DNA from: Candidatus Rifleibacteriota bacterium | Lineage (GTDB): Bacteria > Muiribacteriota > Ozemobacteria > Ozemobacterales > Ozemobacteraceae | Assembly (NCBI GenBank): GCA_018818125.1 | Contig: JAHISQ010000024.1 | Coordinates: forward strand, 1 to 49,636 | Length of the DNA: 49,636 nucleotides | Reading direction: 5' to 3' | Shown here: piece after piece, positions 25,995 to 33,314 of the stretch | Position numbering within the stretch: position 1 is the stretch's first letter | How the letters are laid out: each line of letters starts with the position of its first letter | Notes under the pieces: generated by a model | What the model was told of the DNA's origin: nothing | The model's input: only the letters and a program-made list of their open reading frames with translations | The model's database searches: none | Program-made: the position numbers and the translations under genes

Positions 25995-26933
25995 ATGAAC
26001 ATCATGCGAACAATCATGCTGGTTTGGCTTGTTATCGCCTTGGTAATGGCTGACTCTGCAGTTATGGGCGAAGAAAAAACACCTGAAGTCGTTGTGTCGG
26101 ATGTGGAAGACATAGAGGCATCGCCGGAGTCTTTACCAACGCCCGTTGTTGTCCAAAAAAAAGTAGCGAAAACCACTGCTGAACTAATTGCAGAAGTCGA
26201 AGCATCTTCGCAGTCGCCGATACAAGCTCCTGTTTCTGGCGAAAATACGCTAAAAACCGCTGCCGAGATAATGGCCGAAATAGAGGCCTTGTCGAAACCG
26301 ACAACTCCAGCTGCCGATGCTGCCGATGCTGACGATGCTGTCATTACTGAAGAAACCGCGTCAGGCACTTCTGAAATAATTGCGTCAGCTACCGTTGACA
26401 CCGATGTAGTAGAAGAGCTGCCGCTCGATGATGAGCCTTTGCCTGATGAGGTGATCGGGGAATATGCCGTCGAGGACGTCGAAACCGCTGTCGCATCAGA
26501 CTCCGAAATTCCAGTCGATGAGGTTGCCAGCGCGACGCTTTATGAGAAGGCAGACGCCCTTGAGCCATCATTGATGATCGCTGGGACTCCAGCAGACGAT
26601 GAGGGAGATGCTATGCTCAGCGAAAAGATCAGCGGCAAAATTTTAGCTGAAAAGAAGCCCCTTGGTCGGCGTCAGCACCTGTATCGCTGGGTATTGAAGA
26701 CTGATGGTGGTCTGCGCATTCCTCTTAAGTCAAATATCAAGCTTTTGCAAGAAGTTCGCCGCGAGAAAATCCTTGATAGTCAGGTTTCTCTGACCGGCAA
26801 ATACATTCAATCGGGTTATAGTGGTAAGTTGCGCTATTTTGTCGTCGAATCGGCCGTTATTCTTGATGATGTGTCTTCAGATCCTGAATCAGATTCTAAG
26901 GCTGACGCTGCTGCCGCGAATAAAAAGAAATGA
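25995..26933 (+). CDS. exported acidic low-complexity protein
   Basis: 312 residues. The signal peptide (MNIMRTIMLVWLVIALVMADSAVMG) follows GGGAG. Residues ~25-210 are dominated by Glu, Asp, Ala, Val and Ser, are probably disordered, and include two related units: TTAELIAEVEASSQ (~52) and TAAEIMAEIEALSK (~87). A basic, folded-looking C-terminal domain (~225-295, RRQHLYRWVLKTDGGLRIP...LTGKYIQSGYSGKLRYFVVESAVILDD) could bind a surface or nucleic acid. It is the first gene of a likely operon with uvrC, LmeA-like, trmH. No known family recognised. Confidence 0.7.
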   Translation: MNIMRTIMLVWLVIALVMADSAVMGEEKTPEVVVSDVEDIEASPESLPTPVVVQKKVAKTTAELIAEVEASSQSPIQAPVSGENTLKTAAEIMAEIEALSKPTTPAADAADADDAVITEETASGTSEIIASATVDTDVVEELPLDDEPLPDEVIGEYAVEDVETAVASDSEIPVDEVASATLYEKADALEPSLMIAGTPADDEGDAMLSEKISGKILAEKKPLGRRQHLYRWVLKTDGGLRIPLKSNIKLLQEVRREKILDSQVSLTGKYIQSGYSGKLRYFVVESAVILDDVSSDPESDSKADAAAANKKK

Positions 26934-26976
26934 GATTCGGCCAGATATTTTGCCCGGTACTGGCGGTTTACAGCTG

Positions 26977-28797
26977 ATGCAGAACGATAAACTCGAAAAA
27001 ATACTGGCTCTGATGCCTGCTAAGCCCGGTGTTTATTTGATGAAGAACCGGGTCGGTGAAATAATCTATATTGGTAAGTCGCGTTCGCTGAATAAGCGAG
27101 TTAAATCTTATTTTAACCGCCAGCATGACAGCATTAAGACTTCTGTGCTGGTTCTGGCAATCGAAGATATCGAATTTATAGTGACTGGCAACGAGGTTGA
27201 AGCGCTGATTCTTGAGAACAACCTTATTAAAAAGCACAAGCCGCGCTATAACGTTCTCCTAAAAGACAGCAGAACTCATCCATATATCAGAGTTACGCTT
27301 AACGATAAGTTCCCGCGTCTCGAAAAGGTGCGCAAGGTATCGTTTCGCGATGGCAATCTCTATTTTGGCCCGTTTCCTAATGAGTATGATCTTGCCCGTA
27401 TCGTCGATCTGCTTTCAAGAAACTTCCGGCTCTGCACTGTTAAGCGCAAAATTGTTCCCAAAAGTGGCGCCAGACCTTGCCTCAAATTCCATCTTGGAAT
27501 CTGCCAGGGCGTATGCCAGGGCGAGATAAGGCCAGAAGAGTATGCGGTATCGGTTAATAAGGCCATAGACGTTCTTGCTGGTCGCGTTAATCCAGATTTT
27601 ACCGGTCTTGAACGCCAGCTCAAAGAGCTGGTCAACCAGTATCGCTACGAAGAGGCGGCAGAGATCAGAGATACCCTAACCGCTCTCGTGCGCTTTTTTG
27701 CAAGTCAGAAAGTTGAGTTTCTCAAGCCGGTCAATCTCGATTTCTGGGGTATGAGCGAAGCGAACGACCGTATTGTTTTTTCAGTGTTTTTTGTCAGGGG
27801 CGGCAAGCTGCTTGGAAACCGCATAATAAACGTGGAGTTTCCATTGGGCCTGTCTGTCGCCGAGCTGCTTTCTGAAGTGATAGTGCGTTTTTACGATGCC
27901 AACCTGATCCCTGCAGCGCTCTATTGCCGGCAGGAACCCGAAGGCTGTGATTCGTTGCTCACCGTGTTGAGTGAACGTGCTGGTCGTAAAGTAACTTTTC
28001 ATCAGCCACGCCGTGGGCAGTTTCTCAATTTGCTTGATATGGCTGATACCAACGCTCTGGAAGTTCTACGCAACATCAAGTCAGAAGGTCAGGAACGTGT
28101 TGATGAGGCGGTGATTGATTTGCAGAAGCAGCTGAACCTTAAACAGGCCCCATTTCGTATTGAATGTGTAGATATTTCGCACATCCAGGGAACCGACCCG
28201 GTTGCTTCGTTGGTCGTGTTCAAAAATGCTCGCCCTCGAAAGGGCGAATACCGGCTGTTTCACATTAAGAGTGCACAGGGTGGAGATGACCCGGCCTCGA
28301 TTGGTGAAGTGACAAGGCGGCGCTTTAGCAGACTTTTGCATGAGAGATCTGCGCTGCCAGAACTGTACATCGTCGACGGCGGTATAGCTCAGGTGCGCTC
28401 GGCTGCCCGTGAACTGGAACAGCTGGGTGTTGATATCGAAGTTTTTGGTCTGGCCAAGCGTGAAGAAATTCTGGTTAAAGCAGATGGCAGTGAAGTTAAG
28501 TTGCCGTTCAGCAGTTCCGGCATGAAAATGATCATAAAACTGCGCAATGAGGCGCATCGTTTTGCCAACACTTTTCAAAACAAGACACGCAGTCGCCGTG
28601 TGCTCAAGTCAGCGCTGCTTAACCTGCCTGGTGTCGGCCCAGTTACCATTCGTAAGGCGCTCTGGGAATTCGGATCAACCGCGAATCTGGCCCGTGCCAG
28701 TGCTGAGGAACTTCGCCAGCGATGTCAGATCCCATTAAAAACAGCTGCGCTCATAATAGAGTCCTTGAAGGAAAATAGTAATGAAAAAATCGTTTGA
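26977..28797 (+). CDS. uvrC: excinuclease ABC subunit C
   Basis: 606 residues. UvrC makes both incisions in nucleotide excision repair with UvrA and UvrB. Order: GIY-YIG nuclease (PGVYLMKNRVGEIIYIGKSR, ~16-35) for the 3' cut; Cys-containing linker; UVR motif for UvrB contact (QYRYEEAAEIRDTL, near 220-235); RNase H-like domain for the 5' cut (RIECVDISHIQGTDPVAS near 390); and C-terminal HhH2 (LPGVGPVTIRKALWEFGS). An open frame reaches back to 26821 inside the preceding gene, but ATG 26977 begins the family's normal N-terminus. The ribosome site is weak. The end overlaps the next gene by 17 nt. Confidence 0.96.
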   Translation: MQNDKLEKILALMPAKPGVYLMKNRVGEIIYIGKSRSLNKRVKSYFNRQHDSIKTSVLVLAIEDIEFIVTGNEVEALILENNLIKKHKPRYNVLLKDSRTHPYIRVTLNDKFPRLEKVRKVSFRDGNLYFGPFPNEYDLARIVDLLSRNFRLCTVKRKIVPKSGARPCLKFHLGICQGVCQGEIRPEEYAVSVNKAIDVLAGRVNPDFTGLERQLKELVNQYRYEEAAEIRDTLTALVRFFASQKVEFLKPVNLDFWGMSEANDRIVFSVFFVRGGKLLGNRIINVEFPLGLSVAELLSEVIVRFYDANLIPAALYCRQEPEGCDSLLTVLSERAGRKVTFHQPRRGQFLNLLDMADTNALEVLRNIKSEGQERVDEAVIDLQKQLNLKQAPFRIECVDISHIQGTDPVASLVVFKNARPRKGEYRLFHIKSAQGGDDPASIGEVTRRRFSRLLHERSALPELYIVDGGIAQVRSAARELEQLGVDIEVFGLAKREEILVKADGSEVKLPFSSSGMKMIIKLRNEAHRFANTFQNKTRSRRVLKSALLNLPGVGPVTIRKALWEFGSTANLARASAEELRQRCQIPLKTAALIIESLKENSNEKIV

Positions 28798-29617
28798 TAG
28801 AACTTTTCTACACCAGCTGATGGGGCTGAGTAGCAAAATGCTGCTGATCCTACTTGTCTTCGCCTCAGCCACATCGTCAGCGCAGGTCAGCGCGACTGCT
28901 GTAGAACTGCAGCAGCAGAATCTTGAGACCGCTTTTATGCGTGCTTTCAGTGACCCGGCAGAGTTTCGTAATACCGAGGTTTTTCAGCTGCTGGGTTACA
29001 GCAGCGATGAGATTTCTGAGATCGGCAAAATAACCCCGCGGCCGGCATCTATAACTGTACACGCAGAACCAAACGGGCAGATAGATGGTTTTAAGAATAT
29101 CCGCGTTGTTTGTACAAAGGTCTTATATTACAACCTCACAATCGACCGGGTTACTTTCGAGTTTCCTGACTGCCGACTTTGCTTGGCTGAGCTGAGCCAG
29201 GGGCGTCTGCGCTTTCTTGATTCCGGTCAGATTAAGCTCAGAACTGAAGTTTCTTCTGCAGATATCACCAGGGTTTTCAATCTGGTAGCGCGTGCTCGTA
29301 AACTTTCCAGGCTCAAAATAAAGCTTGATAAAGATCGTGCAACCATTCGCGGCAGAGTACAACGTGGACTGCTGGTGGTAGAATTCAATTTGACTGGCGA
29401 TGCTGAGCTTGTCAATCCCGGAATTGTTGATTTTCGTTTTGATCGGCTGGTAATGAATGGCATCGCTATGCCGAGAAACGCTGTCAGCGGGATTTCAAAA
29501 CAAATTAATCCGGTTTTTGATGCCAATAAAACCTGGTTGAACTTAAATATTGCAAGTATAAATATCAGGCGTGGTTTTGTAGAAACTATCGCTACCATTG
29601 AACGAAGAAAGGGTTGA
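28781..29617 (+). CDS. LmeA/DUF2993-like exported lipid-binding protein
   Basis: 278 residues. A signal peptide (residues ~18-35, SSKMLLILLVFASATSSA) is followed by a domain with the DUF2993 pattern: short beta-strands with alternating 'I.V...P' and 'RV.FEFPDCRLCLAEL', ending in RGFVETIATIE. LmeA of mycobacteria and its cyanobacterial and actinobacterial relatives bind phospholipid or lipoglycan intermediates in the periplasm. The start lies within the last 17 nt of uvrC, with AAGGAAA as ribosome site, so it is translated as part of the uvrC operon. The family call is by pattern and moderately certain. Confidence 0.6.
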   Translation: MKKSFDRTFLHQLMGLSSKMLLILLVFASATSSAQVSATAVELQQQNLETAFMRAFSDPAEFRNTEVFQLLGYSSDEISEIGKITPRPASITVHAEPNGQIDGFKNIRVVCTKVLYYNLTIDRVTFEFPDCRLCLAELSQGRLRFLDSGQIKLRTEVSSADITRVFNLVARARKLSRLKIKLDKDRATIRGRVQRGLLVVEFNLTGDAELVNPGIVDFRFDRLVMNGIAMPRNAVSGISKQINPVFDANKTWLNLNIASINIRRGFVETIATIERRKG

Positions 29618-29620
29618 AAC

Positions 29621-30328
29621 ATGCCAACCGATAGAAGGTTTTTTCGCGTCGCAAAGGCGATTCATCAGCGCCAGCTCGACATCGTTGTCGCGCTTGATGG
29701 CGTTCACGACCAGCACAATTTATCTGCCGTTCTCAGGTCTGCCGATGCAACGGGGATCGGGCGCGTGTTATGGTACCCTGATGTGAGAAGGCCCGAAAAG
29801 CTCAATCCGGAAGTCTCAAAGGGTTCGGAGCGCTGGGTGTCACTGGAAGCTGTCGCAGCTCTGCCACCACGTCTGCTTGATCTTAAAAAGCAGGGGTACA
29901 AAGTCGCGGCCACACACATGGCGCGCAAAGCAGTTGATTATAGAAGCATAGACTGGACTCAGCCCTGGGTAGTGGTGTTCGGAAACGAGCAGCGTGGCTG
30001 CTCAGAAGCGACGATAGAAGTTGCCGACGCCAATATTTTTTTGCCGATGATGGGTTTTGTACAGAGCCTCAATATTTCGGTGGCAGCCGCGGTAACTTTT
30101 TATGAAATTCAGCGCCAACGTGAGAACGCTGGTATGTACAGTCGCTGTGCGCCAGAACAACAGATTCGCGAACTGTACAGTCAATGGCATCTGGAAGATG
30201 AGCAATTCAGCATAGAACAGCTGCTGGCACCACCGGTTGGCGAGTTGCCGGAAATGGATCACCCGCATAGCGACGGGCGAAGCGTTCGCAAGTTGCCAGA
30301 GGTCGGCGAGTTTGATGAACAGCGTTAA
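29621..30328 (+). CDS. trmH: TrmH/SpoU-family RNA 2'-O-methyltransferase
   Basis: 235 residues, starting 3 nt after the LmeA-like gene. SPOUT knot motifs: HNLSAVLRSADATGIG (motif 1, conserved Asn and Arg), VVVFGNEQRGCSEA (motif 2, Glu and SAM site) and LPMMGFVQSLNISVAAAV (motif 3, forming the knot). TrmH methylates the ribose of G18 in tRNA; the length and the motif-1 context fit TrmH better than RlmB, which has an extra N-terminal L30e-like domain. Cytoplasmic. It ends the uvrC transcription unit; the next 370 nt are repeat-rich and gene-free. Confidence 0.92.
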   Translation: MPTDRRFFRVAKAIHQRQLDIVVALDGVHDQHNLSAVLRSADATGIGRVLWYPDVRRPEKLNPEVSKGSERWVSLEAVAALPPRLLDLKKQGYKVAATHMARKAVDYRSIDWTQPWVVVFGNEQRGCSEATIEVADANIFLPMMGFVQSLNISVAAAVTFYEIQRQRENAGMYSRCAPEQQIRELYSQWHLEDEQFSIEQLLAPPVGELPEMDHPHSDGRSVRKLPEVGEFDEQR

Positions 30329-30370
30329 TAACGCTTGCTTGTATTTCTGTGATTGACGGCTTTTGCTTTG

Positions 30371-30555
30371 CCATTCGATGAACGAAGCGACGAAGTCATC
30401 TCAAGGCAGAGGAATAAGATTGCTCCGCGTTGGTTTCCTCCAATATGGCATTGCGCAGTTGCGCCAGGGGAAGGTCATTCGAAGGGTCGCCCTTTGGCTG
30501 CTGGGGCAAGCATTTCGCTATGCTCACCGAAGCTAAACGCACATGTAGTAATGAC
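30371..30555. repeat. degenerate MITE-like interspersed repeat
   Basis: Contains GAACGAAGCGACGAAGTCATC, then GGCAGAGGAATAAGATTGCTCC, and an opposite-orientation arm near 30510-30545 (TTTCGCTATGCTCACCGAAG). This type of repeat, with GCGAAGCGACGAAGC arms, is found in many bacterial genomes. Other copies in the window are at 17131, 42543 and 48003. No coding capacity is seen from 30329 to 30697. Confidence 0.6.
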
Positions 30556-30601
30556 AATTCTAACCATCTGTGGTTATTGTGGCCATTGTCTGAATTTTCG
30601 G

Positions 30602-30629
30602 TTGTACAAAAAAAAGTTAAAAATATGGT
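30602..30629 (+). promoter_or_regulatory. promoter candidate for lepB
   Basis: TTGTAC (30602-30607), a 16-bp A-rich spacer and TATGGT (30624-30629); 68 nt before the ATG. Confidence 0.4.
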
Positions 30630-30697
30630 TAAAATTCCTCATTACCTTTCCGAATAGAGCCTTAACATTAAAAAAATGACCGAAATGGAGTTGGTCG

Positions 30698-31225
30698 ATG
30701 CAAAAGATCAAACACGGACTAAGGGACTGGGCCAAAGATTTCGCGCGAGCGCTCGTATTTTTTCTGGTATTGCAGACGTATGTTGTACAGGGCTTTGTGA
30801 TTGAGGGAGCCTGTATGGAGCCTGAACTGCATTCACGTGAAAAAATCATTGTTAACAAAATGATTTATAAGTTCGAAGAACCCGAAGTGGGCGAAGTGGT
30901 CGTATTTTCTTACCCTCTGGAACCAGAGAAAGATTTTATTAAACGGGTGGTTGGGGTACCCGGTGATATGATCGAAATTAAAGAAGGATATCTGTACCGC
31001 AATGGGAGATTAATGAAAGAACCTTTTGTAAAAGAATACGTGTTTGGTACATACGGACCCCAGAGAGTTCCGGATGGCAAAATTTGTGTGATGGGTGACA
31101 ACCGGAACAATTCGCATGACAGTCGATCGTGGGGGCTCCTTGAGCGAACCATGGTAAAGGGTCGCGCTGAATTGAAATTCTGGCCGCCCGAATCAGCTGG
31201 CAGAATAGCTGCACTAAAAGAGTAA
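30698..31225 (+). CDS. lepB: signal peptidase I with cysteine in place of the catalytic serine
   Basis: 175 residues with one TM helix (~15-33), like SipS-type enzymes. It cleaves signal peptides on the outer face of the inner membrane. The family motif EGxSMxPT reads EGACMEPE: Cys39 (TGT codon) stands exactly where the nucleophilic Ser belongs, followed by the conserved Met40. The general-base Lys82 is present (FIKRVVGVPGD), as is the box-E region GDNRNNSHDSRSWG (from 133). All other boxes are intact and the frame is full length, so this is not simple decay; a Cys-Lys dyad protease is the natural reading. Start ATG 30698, ribosome site GGAG. No second signal peptidase occurs in the window. 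Confidence 0.92.
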   Translation: MQKIKHGLRDWAKDFARALVFFLVLQTYVVQGFVIEGACMEPELHSREKIIVNKMIYKFEEPEVGEVVVFSYPLEPEKDFIKRVVGVPGDMIEIKEGYLYRNGRLMKEPFVKEYVFGTYGPQRVPDGKICVMGDNRNNSHDSRSWGLLERTMVKGRAELKFWPPESAGRIAALKE

Positions 31226-31232
31226 TTCCCAT

Positions 31233-31261
31233 TTGACATGCCTGCAACATCAGGTTATATT
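31233..31261 (+). promoter_or_regulatory. consensus sigma70 promoter for the DUF2225 gene
   Basis: TTGACA (31233-31238), a 17-bp spacer and TATATT (31256-31261). It overlaps an in-frame ATG at 31238, so translation must start downstream. Confidence 0.75.
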
Positions 31262-31285
31262 CTGGCTCAGTCAGGAGACGGTATT

Positions 31286-31939
31286 TTGGTAACCTCGTTT
31301 AAAATAAGTGGCTTTACATGCCCGGCCTGTGGCAGCGTTTTTGACGCTAGAACCGTGACGTCTATTACGCATCAGGGTCAGGACTCAGATTTTCTGCCGC
31401 ATTATCTGGGCGAGAACCCGCTGCCATATTTTCTGGTGCAATGTCCTGACTGTAATTTTAGCGGATACCCAGAAGATTACGTTGGTCTCGAGGTTGTGCC
31501 GAGCAAAATTACAACAGGATCGATTAAAAGAATTCTCAGTATGCCAATCTGCAGAAAGATTCCAGAAGAGGCGCGAAAGTTCTTTGTTGCCGGAAAGATT
31601 TATGAAGAGACTGGACGTAACCCGTATCACATTGGCAATCTTTATCTGCGTGGTTCCTGGTGCTGTCGTCTTCATGAAAATCGCAAAGCTGAGATCGAGA
31701 TGCAGCAGATGGCGGTTAAATTTCTGCGACTGGCGGTAGAGAAGTCGACAATAAACAACCCCGACAATCTTCCGGTAGTAACTTATCTGATTGGTGAACT
31801 TTATCGTCGGCTCGAAGACCGAAAATCGGCCCGCGAATGGTTTGGTGCGGTTGAAGAAGTGTTAATTGACCAGGAACAACAGTGGATTCTTGAGTTAACA
31901 CAAAAACAGGCTGAATTGAATGAGCATTTCATCAACTGA
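31286..31939 (+). CDS. DUF2225 protein with two CxxC zinc pairs
   Basis: 217 residues from TTG 31286, with AGGAG at 31273-31277. The ATG 48 nt upstream lies in the promoter. The N-terminus carries CPAC (12-15) and ~45 residues later CPDC (QCPDCNFSGYPEDY), a likely zinc ribbon. It is followed by a helical, TPR-like region (residues ~90-215: ARKFFVAGKIYEETGR, AVKFLRLAVEKS, LIGELYRRLEDRKSAREWF). DUF2225 proteins are widespread in Firmicutes and spirochetes and lack a known biochemical role. Cytoplasmic by sequence. It precedes the pilus assembly operon but has its own promoter. Confidence 0.8.
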   Translation: MVTSFKISGFTCPACGSVFDARTVTSITHQGQDSDFLPHYLGENPLPYFLVQCPDCNFSGYPEDYVGLEVVPSKITTGSIKRILSMPICRKIPEEARKFFVAGKIYEETGRNPYHIGNLYLRGSWCCRLHENRKAEIEMQQMAVKFLRLAVEKSTINNPDNLPVVTYLIGELYRRLEDRKSAREWFGAVEEVLIDQEQQWILELTQKQAELNEHFIN

Positions 31940-32007
31940 AAGCTCACATTGAAGGGGAGTAGGGATACTCTGTTGTCTGAACGATCCTGAAATTTCCTGC
32001 TAAAAGT

Positions 32008-32036
32008 TTGTGATTTCTGTTAAAATCACATAGACT
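32008..32036 (+). promoter_or_regulatory. promoter of the type IV pilus assembly operon
   Basis: TTGTGA (32008-32013), a 17-bp spacer and TAGACT (32031-32036), 46 nt before the pilC-like ATG. An inverted repeat covers the -35 and spacer. Confidence 0.55.
32009..32030. promoter_or_regulatory. inverted-repeat operator candidate in the pilus operon promoter
   Basis: TGTGATTT (32009-32016) and AAATCACA (32023-32030) are perfect complements separated by 6 nt. They lie between and over the -35 and -10, a good place for a repressor. TGTGA and TCACA half-sites resemble CRP/FNR sites, but the spacing between them (12 nt) is too wide for CRP. Confidence 0.5.
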
Positions 32037-32082
32037 CTTAAATGGAAATTTTGGGATCGTTTTATTCTGGGGAAAACCTGTA

Positions 32083-33300
32083 ATGCACAAGATAAAAGTT
32101 AGATATGCCGACGAACACGGGCGTACACGCGAAGAGATTTTCGAAACTCGTTCTTTAAGCGAGTTGCGCTCGGCATTTAGCGCAAAAGGCTATTATATTT
32201 TATCCGAAGCTGTCGAGAACAACAGCATCTGGGAACGCCTTCGCGAAGCGTTTACCTTTAAACAAGGAGTTTCAGTTAAAGAGCTCAATGAGTTCACCAA
32301 ACTGCTTAGAACTTTGCTGAAATCCGGTATGCCCATAACGGATGCTCTCGACGTGCTGCTTGACGATGCCGATGAAACCCCCATGAATGTGGCTTTACGT
32401 CAGGTTTATAATGACATAAGAGAGGGCGTGGCCTTAAGTAAGGCATTAGGTCGCCACTCTGATGTTTTTCCGGATATCTATATAAAGACGATAGTCGCTG
32501 GCGAAAAAGCTGGCGCGCTCGAAAATATTCTCAAACGACTTTCTGAATATTTTACCAGTTCTATAGCCATAAAACGCAAGGTTGTAGCAGCTCTGATCTA
32601 CCCTTCAATCCTTCTGGCAGTCTCTTCGCTGGCGGTTACTTACATGATCGTAGCGGTAGTGCCTGAATTTGCCGGGTTGTTCAAAAGCCTGGATGCGCCA
32701 TTACCGATGATTACCTCACTTCTGCTTTCAACTTCTGAGTTCCTTGGTGAATGGTTCTGGCTTATTCTTTTTGGCCTCATGCTTCTGGCTGGCGGCCTCG
32801 TCAGCTTTTCCAGATCGCCTGATGGGCGTCAGCAGATCGATGCCTTCAAACTTAAATTACCTGTAATCAAAGAACTGGAAAAAAACTTCGCTTACAGCCA
32901 GTTTGCTCGCACCATGGCGACAATGGTTGAGGGTGGCATTCCAATTTTAGACAGTCTTGCTGTCGTCATAGACAGCATGGAAAACCGGGTTATTGCCACA
33001 AGGTTTTCGGTGTTGCCGCAGTTGCTCGAAAAAGGAATAGGTTTTGGCAAAGCTCTCAAAAGCATTCCGGAAACACCAAAAATGATGGTTAGAGTGATAC
33101 AGGTTGGCGAAGAATCGGGTAACCTTGGCGAAATGCTCGAAAATATGGCTGATCACTTTGACGAAGAGATTTCTGAGTTAACAGACATGATCACTGCATT
33201 GATCGAGCCGGTTCTGTTTCTGGCAATGGCGCTGGTAGTGGGCACGCTGGTCGTGGCACTGCTTTACCCGGTGCTTACTGCGGCTTCGCATATCAACTAA
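32083..33300 (+). CDS. pilC: type IV pilus / type II secretion inner-membrane platform protein
   Basis: 405 residues. GspF/PilC anchors the assembly ATPase and pilus rod in the inner membrane. Two homologous GspF cytoplasmic domains are visible: FTKLLRTLLKSGMPITDALDVL (~68-89) and FARTMATMVEGGIPILDSL (~272-290), each followed by GEESG/GEKAG-type loops. Three TM helices follow the family plan, the last near 385 (FLAMALVVGTLVVALLYPV). The N-terminal ~60 residues form the PilB-binding region. First gene of a cluster running to 38799 with gaps of at most 14 nt. Confidence 0.93.
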   Translation: MHKIKVRYADEHGRTREEIFETRSLSELRSAFSAKGYYILSEAVENNSIWERLREAFTFKQGVSVKELNEFTKLLRTLLKSGMPITDALDVLLDDADETPMNVALRQVYNDIREGVALSKALGRHSDVFPDIYIKTIVAGEKAGALENILKRLSEYFTSSIAIKRKVVAALIYPSILLAVSSLAVTYMIVAVVPEFAGLFKSLDAPLPMITSLLLSTSEFLGEWFWLILFGLMLLAGGLVSFSRSPDGRQQIDAFKLKLPVIKELEKNFAYSQFARTMATMVEGGIPILDSLAVVIDSMENRVIATRFSVLPQLLEKGIGFGKALKSIPETPKMMVRVIQVGEESGNLGEMLENMADHFDEEISELTDMITALIEPVLFLAMALVVGTLVVALLYPVLTAASHIN

Positions 33301-33314
33301 GATGGGGTTCAGAG

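Noticed and set aside
26821..26976. N-terminal extension of UvrC
   Set aside because: It lies inside the preceding gene in another frame; the canonical GIY-YIG start follows ATG 26977.
32009..32030. CRP/FNR binding site
   Set aside because: Half-sites TGTGA and TCACA are 12 nt apart, not 6; kept only as an unspecified operator candidate.
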